Positions 17,240 through 25,387 of a stretch of DNA of 64,000 nt are shown in pieces. A program made the position numbers and the translations under genes. The stretch is from Actinopolyspora alba. Its GTDB lineage: Bacteria > Actinomycetota > Actinomycetes > Mycobacteriales > Pseudonocardiaceae. A model generated the notes under the pieces. That model ran no database searches, was not told the DNA's origin, and saw only the letters and a list, made by a program, of their open reading frames with translations. The stretch covers positions 265,371-329,370 of the forward strand of contig NZ_FOMZ01000005.1 in NCBI RefSeq assembly GCF_900112765.1, given 5' to 3'. The stretch's first letter is position 1. Every line of letters begins with the position of its first letter.

Positions 17240-17641
17240 TCAGCGCGCGAGTACGTCGGTCAGCTCGTAGTGCAGGGTCCTGGTGCGCATGAGCCGGTGG
17301 AGGATCGGCACGAGGATGCCGTGCAGCAGGGGATACTTGCGCGTGAGGAGGTGGGCCGCCGTTCGGGCCTCGGCACCGTCCAGGCGCCGAGCGCGGCCCC
17401 ACACCTTCGGCCCGGTGGGCTTGCCCAGCCACGTCGAGGGACAGAACCACACCTCCGGGAAGTTCCGCAGCCGGTTGTGCTTGCCCGACTTGCCGTAGGT
17501 ACGGATGTAGGCGCGGTCGCCGCGCACGACGATGTTGACGGGGGTGTCGACCCAGCTCCCGTCGCGTTTCCTGGTCCGCAGTAGGACCGTCCCCTGCCGG
17601 ACGAACGGGCGCAGCACCGCGGGCACCGATGTCTCGGTCAT
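17240..17641 (-). CDS. PPOX-class F420-dependent oxidoreductase family protein
   Basis: 133 residues starting MTETSVPAV at 17641, with AAAGGTGGG upstream. The flavin-reductase-like split barrel shows GTVLLRTRKRDGSWVDTPVNIVVRGDRAYIRTYGK near the start, the pattern of Rv2061-type PPOX proteins. The C-terminal helix is RKYPLLHGILVPILHRL. These proteins bind F420 or FMN and reduce unknown substrates. It is followed downstream by the convergent phytase gene. Confidence 0.75.
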   Translation of the reverse strand: MTETSVPAVLRPFVRQGTVLLRTRKRDGSWVDTPVNIVVRGDRAYIRTYGKSGKHNRLRNFPEVWFCPSTWLGKPTGPKVWGRARRLDGAEARTAAHLLTRKYPLLHGILVPILHRLMRTRTLHYELTDVLAR

Positions 17642-17791
17642 GATGCCCACCTTTCGAGCGGGAAAGCGGCTCGTCGCCCAGTCTCACGCGCGACCGGCAG
17701 CGCGGCCACCGTACGCACGATGGCAGGATCCTGGTGCATCCGGGCAGTCCTGCCACTTGGTTCCGCCTCGTCGCTTCGGAAGCATGGGGAC

Positions 17792-18409
17792 ATGAGCGAG
17801 ACGCACGGTGGAACCACCGAGACCCGGCACATCGGAATCCTGCTGTTCGACGGGATGGAGGAGCTCGACGCGGTCGGCCCCTGGGAGGTCTTCGCGTGGT
17901 GGACCAGGCACTTTCCCGAGGACGGTTACGCCGTGACCACGTTCTCGCACGACGGTGCGGCGGTGAACTGCGAGAAGGGACTCGTCGTCGAGGCGCACCA
18001 CAGCATGACCACGGTGCCCGAGCTGGAGGTGCTGCTGCACCCCGGTGGCGACGGCACACAGCGGCTGAGCGGCGATGCGGGGCATCTGCGGTGGCTGCGC
18101 GAGCAACGCGAGCGGGGGTCGCTGCTGACGAGCGTGTGCACCGGTTCACTGGTTCTCGCCGCGGGCGGTCTGCTGCGGGGACGGGCGGCCACCAGCAACC
18201 GCTCCGCGCTCGAACGGCTGAGCGGTCTGGACCCGACCGTCGCGGTGCACGGCGGGGTGCCGTACGTCGACGACGGCGATGTGGTCACCTCCGCCGGTAT
18301 CGCGGCGGGCATCGAGATGGCGCTGCACCTCGTCGGACGCCTCGCGGGTGTCGAGCGGGCGCGCCAGGTCCGCGAGGGCATCGAGTACGCCCCGACACCG
18401 ACCGGCTGA
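17792..18409 (+). CDS. DJ-1/PfpI family protein (GATase1-like)
   Basis: 205 residues. GILLFDGMEELDAVGPWEVF has the conserved Glu near residue 24, and SVCTGSLVLAAGGLL holds the nucleophile elbow Cys at residue 116. HGGVPYVDDGDVVTSAGIAAGIEMALHLV matches the C-terminal sensor region of AraC-type GATase1 regulators and isonitrile hydratases, but no DNA-binding domain is attached. A hydratase or glyoxalase-like function is likely; the exact substrate is unknown. The start is ATG 17792; the frame extends upstream without coding character. Confidence 0.85.
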   Translation: MSETHGGTTETRHIGILLFDGMEELDAVGPWEVFAWWTRHFPEDGYAVTTFSHDGAAVNCEKGLVVEAHHSMTTVPELEVLLHPGGDGTQRLSGDAGHLRWLREQRERGSLLTSVCTGSLVLAAGGLLRGRAATSNRSALERLSGLDPTVAVHGGVPYVDDGDVVTSAGIAAGIEMALHLVGRLAGVERARQVREGIEYAPTPTG

Positions 18410-18424
18410 CGCACCGGCGGGATC

Positions 18425-18670
18425 CCGACAGCCGCAGGCACCGGTGCTCGTGGAAGGAGGGCTCCCGGATCGTGCGGACGTATCCCAGCTCCGCCGGCGC
18501 GGAGACGTACGCCCGCTCGCCCGGGGGTCGGCCGCGGTGAGGTCGATGTCGATGACGTCCTTGGCCGCGAGTCCCTCCACCGCCGTGGAACCGACGTGCT
18601 CGATGCCGAGCGATGCTTCGCCGAGAGTCCTGGCGATGTCGGTGGCGGTTCCACCTCGGTCTCTGACGCC
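18425..18670 (-). pseudogene. grpB family remnant (frameshifted and truncated)
   Basis: Read leftward, one frame gives EHVGSTAVEGLAAKDVIDID, the hallmark opening of GrpB/nucleotidyltransferase-like proteins, up to about 18535. The homology then continues in another frame: ERAYVSAPAELGYVRTIREP and SFHEHRC. A frameshift in the Gly/Arg-rich join and missing N- and C-terminal parts show that it is broken. GrpB proteins belong to the UPF0157 nucleotidyltransferase-like family. It fills most of the 432-bp gap between the DJ-1 gene and the P450. Confidence 0.65.
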
Positions 18671-18841
18671 GAGCCGGGCATTTCACTACACTGCGAGCAA
18701 CCACGACAACCAGCCGTGTCGCGCCGCCCCGTCGAATCCGGTCTCGAACGATTCCACCACTCGAAACGACTGTCGGAGACAGCGACGGTTCCGTAGTCCT
18801 CCGTGATGAGCGGCAGTGCAGAGTTGGCCGAGGAGCCCTGT

Positions 18842-20077
18842 ATGACCACACCAGACACCACGATCACCGTCGGCAGCCCGGAATTTGTCGCCGATCCGCA
18901 CGCGCACTACGCGTGGCTGCGTACGAACGCACCGGTCCACAGAGGTCGGATGGCCTACATGGGTGATCAGGACGTGTGGCTGGTCTCCCGCTACGAGGAT
19001 TGCCGCCTGATGCTGGCCGATGACCGGTTCCTGCGTTCCCCGGAAGGGCAGGGACCGGCGATGCTCGCGGGGTTTCCGGACTCGGTCCGCGAACCGATAC
19101 GGCTGATGACTACCAGCAACATGATCCTGATGGACGACCCGGCGCATCGACGCCTGCGCAAGCTGGTTGCCAAACCCTTCACCCCCCGAGCGATCGAGCG
19201 AATCAGCGGGCGAGTCGACGAGCTGTCGCACGGGCTGCTCGACGAGCTGGAACCCCTTGGTCGAGTCGAGCTGCGCGAGCGGTTCGCGCTGCCCGTCCCC
19301 GCTACGGTGATCAACGAGATGGTCGGAGTGCCGCACGCCGACCGGGAGCGTTTCGGTCGGGGAATGAATGCCCTCGTGACGGGCATGGCGCGGCTCGGCC
19401 AGGAGAGTTGGGCCCGGGAGATGAACGCCCTGACCGAGCTCGTGCGCGAGCTGATCGAGCACAAGCGATCCGAACCCGGCGAGGACATCCTGACCGGTCT
19501 GATCCAGGCCGAGGAGGACGGAGAGCGCCTCTCCGAAGACGAACTGGTCGCGATGGTCTTCCTACTGGTCACCGCGGGTTACGAGACCACGTACAACCTG
19601 ATCACCAACGCGGTGCTCACGCTGTTGGATCACCCCGACCAGCTCGCGCGGCTGCGCGCCGCACCCGACGACGAAGCGCTGTGGCGGAGCGCCGTGGAGG
19701 AACTCGTGCGCTACGGCGGGCCGATCGGCGGAACCAAACCATCCACCACCGTCGAGGACGTCACCTGGCACGACACGACGATCCCGGCCGGTGCGACGGT
19801 GATTCCCGTGTTGGCCGCGGCCAACCGGGATCCCGCCGCGTTCGACGATCCGGACACCTTCGACATCGACCGCCACCCCAACGCCCACCTCGGATTCGGC
19901 CACGGAGTGCACTTCTGCCTCGGCGCCAACCTGGCCCGCATGGAAACCCGCGTCGCACTGCGGGCGCTCGTCCGCCGCAACCCGAACCTGCGGCTGGCAA
20001 CCGACCGCTCCGAACTCGCACTCGAACCGATGCCGTTCTGGACACGCTACGAGGAGCTGCCCGTTCACCTCGGCTGA
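18842..20077 (+). CDS. Cytochrome P450 (bacterial class I type)
   Basis: 411 residues; GAGGAG precedes the ATG. The I-helix motif is AGYETT (residue ~243), the K-helix ExxR is EELVR, and the heme loop is FGHGVHFCLG with the Cys axial ligand. The length and acidic N-terminus match soluble actinobacterial CYP107/105-like enzymes. It would receive electrons from a ferredoxin and reductase, neither of which is encoded nearby. Substrate unknown; the gene stands alone beside a grpB remnant. Confidence 0.9.
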   Translation: MTTPDTTITVGSPEFVADPHAHYAWLRTNAPVHRGRMAYMGDQDVWLVSRYEDCRLMLADDRFLRSPEGQGPAMLAGFPDSVREPIRLMTTSNMILMDDPAHRRLRKLVAKPFTPRAIERISGRVDELSHGLLDELEPLGRVELRERFALPVPATVINEMVGVPHADRERFGRGMNALVTGMARLGQESWAREMNALTELVRELIEHKRSEPGEDILTGLIQAEEDGERLSEDELVAMVFLLVTAGYETTYNLITNAVLTLLDHPDQLARLRAAPDDEALWRSAVEELVRYGGPIGGTKPSTTVEDVTWHDTTIPAGATVIPVLAAANRDPAAFDDPDTFDIDRHPNAHLGFGHGVHFCLGANLARMETRVALRALVRRNPNLRLATDRSELALEPMPFWTRYEELPVHLG

Positions 20078-20105
20078 CACTCGGAAACAGCGACTGGCGC
20101 GGACT

Positions 20106-20131
20106 CCGCTACCGGCGCGGTGCGGTAGCGG
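20106..20131. terminator. Hairpin between convergent P450 and VOC genes
   Basis: CCGCTACCG and CGGTAGCGG form a perfect nine-pair stem with an eight-base loop, 29 bases after the P450 stop and 17 before the VOC stop. It could serve both strands; it has no U-tract. Confidence 0.6.
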
Positions 20132-20147
20132 GCACGACGTCGGCGCG

Positions 20148-20564
20148 CTACGCCTCGATACCTCGGTAGGTACCGAAGGTCCACAGGTTTCCCTCCGGAT
20201 CCCGCACCGTGAGCGCGTACGATCCGACTCCCGAACCGAACTCGGTGTGGTGCGGCGCCTCGACGACGTCGCCTCCTGCCTCCTTCACTCGGGAGTGGAC
20301 GGCGTCCACGTCCTCGGTGGCGATGTAGACGGCGCTGCTCCCGGCTCGCATCCGGCCGTGCACGCCGTCGGTGTGCTTCGTCGATCCGAAGACCAGCGCA
20401 CCACCGCCGGGCCGACGCAGCTCGGCGTGCACGATGTCGTTCTCGTCGTCCGACACCGCGAGCACCTCGTGGAATCCCAGGACATCGACGAGAAAACATA
20501 GCGCGGCGCGCGTGTCGTCGTAGTGCAGGATCGGCCAGACCGAGGACGCCGAGCTGTCAGTCAT
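20148..20564 (-). CDS. VOC-family glyoxalase/bleomycin-resistance-like protein
   Basis: 138 residues starting MTDSSASSVWPILHYDDTRAAL. The fold shows LVDVLGFHEVLAVSDDEN, then AVYIATEDVDAVHSRVKEAGGDVV, then GSYALTVRDPEGNLWTFGTY, the PhnB-like single-module pattern. The conserved C-terminal Glu/Trp segment suggests the PhnB or antibiotic-binding branch rather than GloA. It converges with the P450. Confidence 0.8.
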   Translation of the reverse strand: MTDSSASSVWPILHYDDTRAALCFLVDVLGFHEVLAVSDDENDIVHAELRRPGGGALVFGSTKHTDGVHGRMRAGSSAVYIATEDVDAVHSRVKEAGGDVVEAPHHTEFGSGVGSYALTVRDPEGNLWTFGTYRGIEA

Positions 20565-20895
20565 GGCCCCAACATAGCGGTGTTTCCTGGGCGGAAGCAC
20601 GAGCACGGCCCCACTACGGATTCGGCGGGGTCCGCACCGGGTGCGGTTGCTTCCTGTTCCGTTTCCGAGGTGGCTTACTCTTCACGCACGAACTCGCCCC
20701 AGCGTCCCGACACCGGCCCGGGCGGTCCGTGAACACGCGGAATCAGTCTCGATGCCGTGGCGGGGAGATGGCGTTCGCGGTCGGTCCACTGGTGGCAGGG
20801 CTGCCAGCAGTGGCAGTCAACCTTCTCGCGTCACTTCACCTGCCCGCCGGCTGCGTCGTCGCTACGACGATGTTCGTGACCAGTCCGCTCACCAG
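20565..20895. other. 331-bp region without a supported gene
   Basis: This holds the upstream region of the leftward VOC gene. Short open frames on the plus strand have no ribosome site or recognisable sequence. No repeat or RNA signature was seen. Confidence 0.5.
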
Positions 20896-21228
20896 TCACA
20901 GCTTATCCACCAGGTTCGCGGCCTCCACGAGCGGCGTCCCCGGGACATCCCGACGCACCTGACGAACGGCCTGCACTTTTCCTTCGTCGTCACGCAGTCG
21001 TCGAATTTTTTCACGATCCAGAGACAGAGCCACATCATCCGACGTCGGAAATCTCTCGCGGAATTCGGCGTGAATTTTGCGGCGACGAACCGAGGAAACG
21101 ACGGAGTCCACTACTGTCCACGCCAGCAGGACGCACCCGGCAATAAGGTGATTTCCCGATACGACGAGTAAAATTCCCACCAGCAGTGCGATGAGGCCAA
21201 CTATCCACATGACCACGACATTTAGCAC
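20896..21228 (-). CDS. Small membrane protein with ribosomal L7/L12-like C-terminal segment
   Basis: 110 residues from a GTG at 21228 (a TTG at 21273 is possible); GGCGGGGTGG lies upstream. Two hydrophobic segments (VVVMWIVGLIALLVGILLVV; LIAGCVLLAWTVVDSVVSSV) are followed by a charged region. The C-terminal ~30 residues, KVQAVRQVRRDVPGTPLVEAANLVDKL, resemble the conserved helix-turn-helix face of the ribosomal L7/L12 C-terminal domain. Membrane proteins carrying such a tail occur in actinomycetes; their role is not known. Confidence 0.7.
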   Translation of the reverse strand: MLNVVVMWIVGLIALLVGILLVVSGNHLIAGCVLLAWTVVDSVVSSVRRRKIHAEFRERFPTSDDVALSLDREKIRRLRDDEGKVQAVRQVRRDVPGTPLVEAANLVDKL

Positions 21229-21442
21229 GAAACCACCCCGCCATTCAATATGAATCTCGCTACCACTGTCCAACCGGGTGATTCACGAAAAAAGCGCGTT
21301 TGAACGCTCGCGTATGACCGAGCCGGGAGGAACCGTGGAGACGACAGGGCCACCGTGATAAAGACGCAGCCACACCGCGTCAACCCCAGCCTGCCATGAA
21401 ACCACGACGAACCCGTCCGAACACCTCGACGAGGCGAACAAT

Positions 21443-22930
21443 TCAGTTCCGGTCGAGCAATGCCCTTCGGTGCTGCCAGGCCAGGTTCATCGCGGCCGAG
21501 GCTCCGGGCGAGAGTTGGCCCAGCTCGTGAAGACGGCTGATGGTGTTGGCCTCGAACGGCAGGTGCCGGGCGGGAATGCGGCCCTCGTCGTTGGTGGTGA
21601 CGGCCGCACCGAACAGCTCGTCGTAGGTGTCGGGCTCGATCACCGCCACGGTGAGGATGTCACCGGACAGCGTGAGCGCGTCGAGCGTGACGCCGAGGTA
21701 GTAGACCCGAATCCGCCCCTCGCCACGAGCGCGATCCATCCCCGCGAACGGTTCGCGGTTCGCGTAGTCGATCGGCCTGCCGCTGCCGTCGTACTCGACG
21801 TGCCCGAGCAGCTCCTCGGCGAACTCGCGCTGCGTGTTCCGCCAGATCGAGAAGTCGTTGCGCACCGCGTCGGGAATGACGCTCGACGGCTGGAAGATGC
21901 CCGCGGGCAACAGGTGCGCCATCCCGCCACCACCGGCCACCCGACCGCCGTCCCGCTGGTGCAGCACCATGCTCGGGCTCTCCCCCGCCCGAATCGTCAA
22001 CGTGCCGATCGCGCCCAGCAACGGCCGCCGGGACAGGTCGAACGGATCACCGACGTGCTTGCGAAACGCCAGCCGCCGCCACGACGCACGACCGACACCG
22101 AGGTCACCGTGCCGGTCGCGGACGAGATGATGCGCGGCCATCTCGTGCCCCAGGGCTTCGTTCGTGTCGATCGAGTCGAAAAACCCCATCGTGCCGAACC
22201 GCAATCGCGGGTTCGGCTGCGACAGGTCCAGGGCGGTCAGGCGGAAGCACAGCCGGTTCTCGAACAGGCGTGGCGCGGCCAGATCCCGCACCGCGTGGCT
22301 GTAGCGGTGGTAGCGCTGCTCGGCTGACGCCAATGGGCGTACGCCCGCGCTCTGCCGCTCCGAACCATCGACAGCCGGAACCGCGGAGTCGTCCGTGTCG
22401 AGTTCGAGCCCCAGCTCCGACAACGGCACCGGGACGCTCGGGAGCCAATCCGTTCCGGCAATCACGCCGCTCCCCTCGGAGCCGGGCACCGTCGAATCCG
22501 GATAGAGCCGCTCGGCGACGACGGCCAAACCCCGCCGGAACGTGCCCAGCACCGCACGAGTGTCCTTCCACTCCTGCTGGTCCTTGTCCACGCGCGGATC
22601 GACCGTGCCAGGTGAGGCCACCAGGGGCAGCAGTTCCCCGTCACTGGTGGGAGCGTTGTCGGTAGTCCTACGCGGTCGTTGGAACCCCAACTCATCGGAA
22701 GCGCAGTCGAAGAACTCCGCCAACAACCGGCGGTAGAACGGCTGCGGCCACGCGACTTCGCCACGCTCCCAACGACCCACGGTCTTCTTGGTCACGTTCG
22801 GGTACTTCCCGTGTCTCTTCGCGGCCAACGCGTTGAGCGCTTCAGCCAGATCGTCCTGCGAGAGCCCAGCGTCCTCGCGAAGCCCGATCAGAGCGGAGTT
22901 CTGGGTACGTGGTGCGGAAGCCCTGGCCAT
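21443..22930 (-). CDS. XRE-type HTH protein with large Nudix-like C-terminal domain
   Basis: 495 residues. The N-terminal Cro/C1 HTH covers about residues 12-75 (SALIGLREDAGLSQDDLAEAL; TVGRWERGEVAWPQPFYRRLL). Residues 80-220 are a variable linker. Residues ~225-480 form one domain including HLLPAGIFQPSS and REFAEELLG at 368-376; the latter matches the REUxEExGU half of a Nudix box, but the upstream catalytic Glu pattern is not clear. It may sense a nucleotide-type ligand (inference). It is divergent from a small unknown gene, with 11-bp direct repeats between them. Confidence 0.75.
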   Translation of the reverse strand: MARASAPRTQNSALIGLREDAGLSQDDLAEALNALAAKRHGKYPNVTKKTVGRWERGEVAWPQPFYRRLLAEFFDCASDELGFQRPRRTTDNAPTSDGELLPLVASPGTVDPRVDKDQQEWKDTRAVLGTFRRGLAVVAERLYPDSTVPGSEGSGVIAGTDWLPSVPVPLSELGLELDTDDSAVPAVDGSERQSAGVRPLASAEQRYHRYSHAVRDLAAPRLFENRLCFRLTALDLSQPNPRLRFGTMGFFDSIDTNEALGHEMAAHHLVRDRHGDLGVGRASWRRLAFRKHVGDPFDLSRRPLLGAIGTLTIRAGESPSMVLHQRDGGRVAGGGGMAHLLPAGIFQPSSVIPDAVRNDFSIWRNTQREFAEELLGHVEYDGSGRPIDYANREPFAGMDRARGEGRIRVYYLGVTLDALTLSGDILTVAVIEPDTYDELFGAAVTTNDEGRIPARHLPFEANTISRLHELGQLSPGASAAMNLAWQHRRALLDRN

Positions 22931-22995
22931 GTCCCCAACCCTAGGTACTCAATCCCCATTCGGACTGGAATGTCCCCTCAATGTCCCCGGAATGG
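22929..22995. promoter_or_regulatory. ATGTCCCC direct repeats, 11-bp spacing, probable XRE operator
   Basis: ATGTCCCC occurs at 22929, 22970 and 22981. The last two lie in consecutive 11-bp units AATGTCCCCNN followed by AATGGCTC, so they face the same side of the helix. The first overlaps the regulator's start codon. Autoregulation by the XRE protein is inferred. Confidence 0.5.
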
Positions 22996-23167
22996 CTCAT
23001 CTTCGGTCATTCGATGTCGTCGTTAGAACACCGCTCGCTTGATGGCATTGAGGTATGAGAGAAACCGAGTCCCACGCGGAGCCCCGGATCCGGCTGAGGT
23101 GGAAGACATACGTGACCGGAAACACCTCCCCGATCGGGGACGACACTCCAGAAGGGGTGGTTTGATC

Positions 23168-23599
23168 ATGCTCACTCCCACAGTCACCGCCACCGGCGAG
23201 ATCGGCGATTCCGGTCCCGTGGAGTTCATCCCGACGCTGCGTGAGGACGCCGAACAACCAGCCACCACGGACCTGTCGATGCGACTGGAAATCAGCCTCG
23301 AAGACGCCACAGCCGCCCTCTGGCTCGCGCTACGCGACGGGCTCGAACTCTCCGCACTGGACGACGAACACCTCGTCCACGAGATGGTGCTGGAAAAACT
23401 ACTCGCCGAAGGCGGAAACGCCATAGCCACCGCCCGCGACGAGATGCACCACCAGAAACCCGGCACGCACGAAGCTCGCACCACCCACGCACTGCGCACG
23501 ATCACCACCCTGCTCTACGGCACCGCCAAGACGCCGAGGACGAGTGGCACCACTCGGGGCGGAACGATTTCCACGCTCGATGTCGGACGTGAGCGCTAG
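23168..23599 (+). CDS. Hypothetical protein, 143 aa, divergent from XRE gene
   Basis: Starts MLTPTVTATGEIGDSGPV. The middle is acidic and helical (SMRLEISLEDATAALWLALRDGLEL; HLVHEMVLEKLLAEGG), followed by a basic, Thr-rich C-terminal tail. No domain is recognised. Ten bases separate it from the DUF3224 gene, so the two are likely transcribed together. Similar small partners often lie opposite XRE regulators in actinomycete accessory islands, and control by the regulator is probable. Confidence 0.65.
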   Translation: MLTPTVTATGEIGDSGPVEFIPTLREDAEQPATTDLSMRLEISLEDATAALWLALRDGLELSALDDEHLVHEMVLEKLLAEGGNAIATARDEMHHQKPGTHEARTTHALRTITTLLYGTAKTPRTSGTTRGGTISTLDVGRER

Positions 23600-23609
23600 T
23601 TTTCCCGGC

Positions 23610-24005
23610 ATGACCGAGCAACAGGTTGCCCACGAACTCGAAGCCCCTTTCGAGATCACGGATTGGAACGAGACTGTCTACGGTGAGCCGACCGAAGGCC
23701 CCAAGCTGACCCGGATCACGATCCGGAAGCGCTACCACGGCGCGATCGAAGGCTCCGGGGTAGTCGAGGTGCTCACCGCGCAAGGAGCCGCCGGTGCGGG
23801 TTACGTCGCTTCCGAGCGGGTCGAAGGCACGATCGACGGCCGCCAGGGCACCTTCGTCATTCAACACGGCGGCCTGGCCGAAGGAGCCGACCAGAACAGC
23901 TACGGCAATATCGTCCCGACTTCCGGCACCGGAGAGCTCACGAACATCTCGGGCCACGCGGAGGAGGTTCAGCGAGAGGTCCTCACCCTCGTCTACTCGC
24001 TTTAA
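23610..24005 (+). CDS. DUF3224 family protein
   Basis: 131 residues. The beta-strand-rich sequence (RITIRKRYHGAIEGSGVVEVL; SERVEGTIDGRQGTFVIQHGG; GTGELTNISGHA) is characteristic of DUF3224, a small calycin- or lipocalin-like barrel of unknown function. It follows the hypothetical gene by ten bases. No enzymatic residues can be assigned. Confidence 0.8.
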   Translation: MTEQQVAHELEAPFEITDWNETVYGEPTEGPKLTRITIRKRYHGAIEGSGVVEVLTAQGAAGAGYVASERVEGTIDGRQGTFVIQHGGLAEGADQNSYGNIVPTSGTGELTNISGHAEEVQREVLTLVYSL

Positions 24006-24292
24006 GAACTGCCACAGAGTCGCACCCGATCTCCGCCACGGCTGCCTCTGATCGCTCTCACTTCTCCTTCACCAGGGCCAGACACGGTAGTTATCGGATA
24101 GGCAACTGGTACCCAGTCAAACCTCCACCGCTTCGGTGAGGACCGCTACCATTGTTCTTCCTCGTAACAGGTGCACCGTCGAACTCCCGACACTCGGCGT
24201 CGGGCCGTCCGCTGTCCGGCTGAGCACCTATCCCACTCGTTCGTCCGGGCGGTATCCATCCACTTCCGTTTGTCCAATAAAGAGAGCTCCCA

Positions 24293-24541
24293 ATGCTCGA
24301 CGAAATACGTGCCCAACTACAGCAGATCACCGACACCGCACCCACCGATGAACTACAGATCGTGCGAACCGAACTTGACGAGCTACGCGGGAAACTGAAC
24401 CAAGTGGCCGGAACCAGCAATGACAACGACGTACAACAAGCGATACGATTGTTCGGCGCAGCTCACGAGAAAACGGATGAAGCCACACAGACGGCGATGC
24501 GTGCCAGCGAGCACGTCCGTGAATACGCTGCCGCGCTGTAG
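24293..24541 (+). CDS. Small helical protein homologous to the deaminase toxin N-terminus
   Basis: 82 residues with GAGAG upstream of the ATG; the next start is 10 bases after its stop. The protein is nearly all helix: DELQIVRTELDELRGKLNQV, then DVQQAIRLFGAAHEKTDEAT and ASEHVREYAAAL. It aligns along its length with residues ~12-85 of the next protein, sharing the pattern xAIxLFxxxxExxxxA and a terminal xYxAxL. I think it corresponds to the DUF6244-type family seen beside actinomycete deaminases, but that name is from memory. A role as partner, chaperone or targeting factor for the toxin is inferred. Confidence 0.7.
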   Translation: MLDEIRAQLQQITDTAPTDELQIVRTELDELRGKLNQVAGTSNDNDVQQAIRLFGAAHEKTDEATQTAMRASEHVREYAAAL

Positions 24542-24550
24542 GAGTCTGTG

Positions 24551-25387
24551 ATGTCCGAGGTAGAAGAGCTGGCCAACAGCATTACCGGCATCATCCGACG
24601 TTCCCCCACCAATCGGCTGCGTCGAATCAAAGTGTGGCTGGAGGAATACGCCCTGCCCACGTTGAACGAGACCACCGAGGGAACCAACAACGCACAGCTG
24701 TCCGAAGCCATAGAGTTGTTCCAACACACACGTGAGTTGGTCGAAGACGCACTCGCTCTGTGCGACAACAGCCACACACGTCTGGTCGACTACCTCGCCG
24801 GACTCGGGACGAACGATGCGTCCCCTCCTGCTCTGCCACACCCGTCGACCTATCGACCTCCGGTCAGCGATAACCCAGCCACGGTCGATCAATGGGTCAG
24901 CCAAGCCCGCGACAAGCTACCCGAACGTCCCGCGGGCAAGGGCTCAACCACAGGAATCGTGCGTGGATTCGCCGGATCCGGTGATGTGGAGGTAACAAGC
25001 GGTGGTTCCGGCCGCCGAGTGTGGAAGCCTGGCACCGAAAGATGGGAACGTCAGCCCGAGAGTGAGCAGGACGAGACGCCCAAAGCCAGGCAGGAACGTC
25101 AGCTGATCGACAGAATCGACACCCTCCTCGTCACGGTTGGTCAGCGGTTCCCCATCCCACGTCCAGATCTGGCGATGCCGGAGACCTCGACCCACGTGGA
25201 AACGAAGGTGGCGATGCGGATGCGCGAGTCCGGGATCACCTATGCGGCGATCACCATCAACAACCACGTTTGTGACGGCCCACTCGGCTGCCGGACCGCT
25301 GTAGCCGTGATTCTTCCGAAAAGTTACGTGCTCGAGGTTTGGGAACCGGCGGAAACACGACCAGTACGAATCGAGGGACAGGCATGA
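24551..25387 (+). CDS. DddA-like (SCP1.201-type) DNA cytidine deaminase toxin
   Basis: 278 residues, ATG with GGAG six bases upstream. Residues 1-85 are helical and resemble the preceding 82-aa protein. Residues 90-200 are a Pro/Gly/charged linker, and residues ~205-278 form the SCP1.201-like deaminase domain. The zinc/catalytic motif H215-V-E217 and two cysteines C241 and C247 (VCDGPLGC) match the DddA-type H-x-E ... C/C pattern, followed by a VAVILPKSYVLEVWEP strand. Such enzymes deaminate cytosine, including in double-stranded DNA for DddA. No secretion signal or long polymorphic-toxin repeats are present. Its stop overlaps the next gene by four bases. Confidence 0.85.
   Translation: MSEVEELANSITGIIRRSPTNRLRRIKVWLEEYALPTLNETTEGTNNAQLSEAIELFQHTRELVEDALALCDNSHTRLVDYLAGLGTNDASPPALPHPSTYRPPVSDNPATVDQWVSQARDKLPERPAGKGSTTGIVRGFAGSGDVEVTSGGSGRRVWKPGTERWERQPESEQDETPKARQERQLIDRIDTLLVTVGQRFPIPRPDLAMPETSTHVETKVAMRMRESGITYAAITINNHVCDGPLGCRTAVAVILPKSYVLEVWEPAETRPVRIEGQA

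Noticed and set aside
17926..18867. Leftward 313-codon frame across the DJ-1 gene and beyond
   Set aside because: It is antisense to the DJ-1 gene; only the short grpB-like remnant within this span has real homology.
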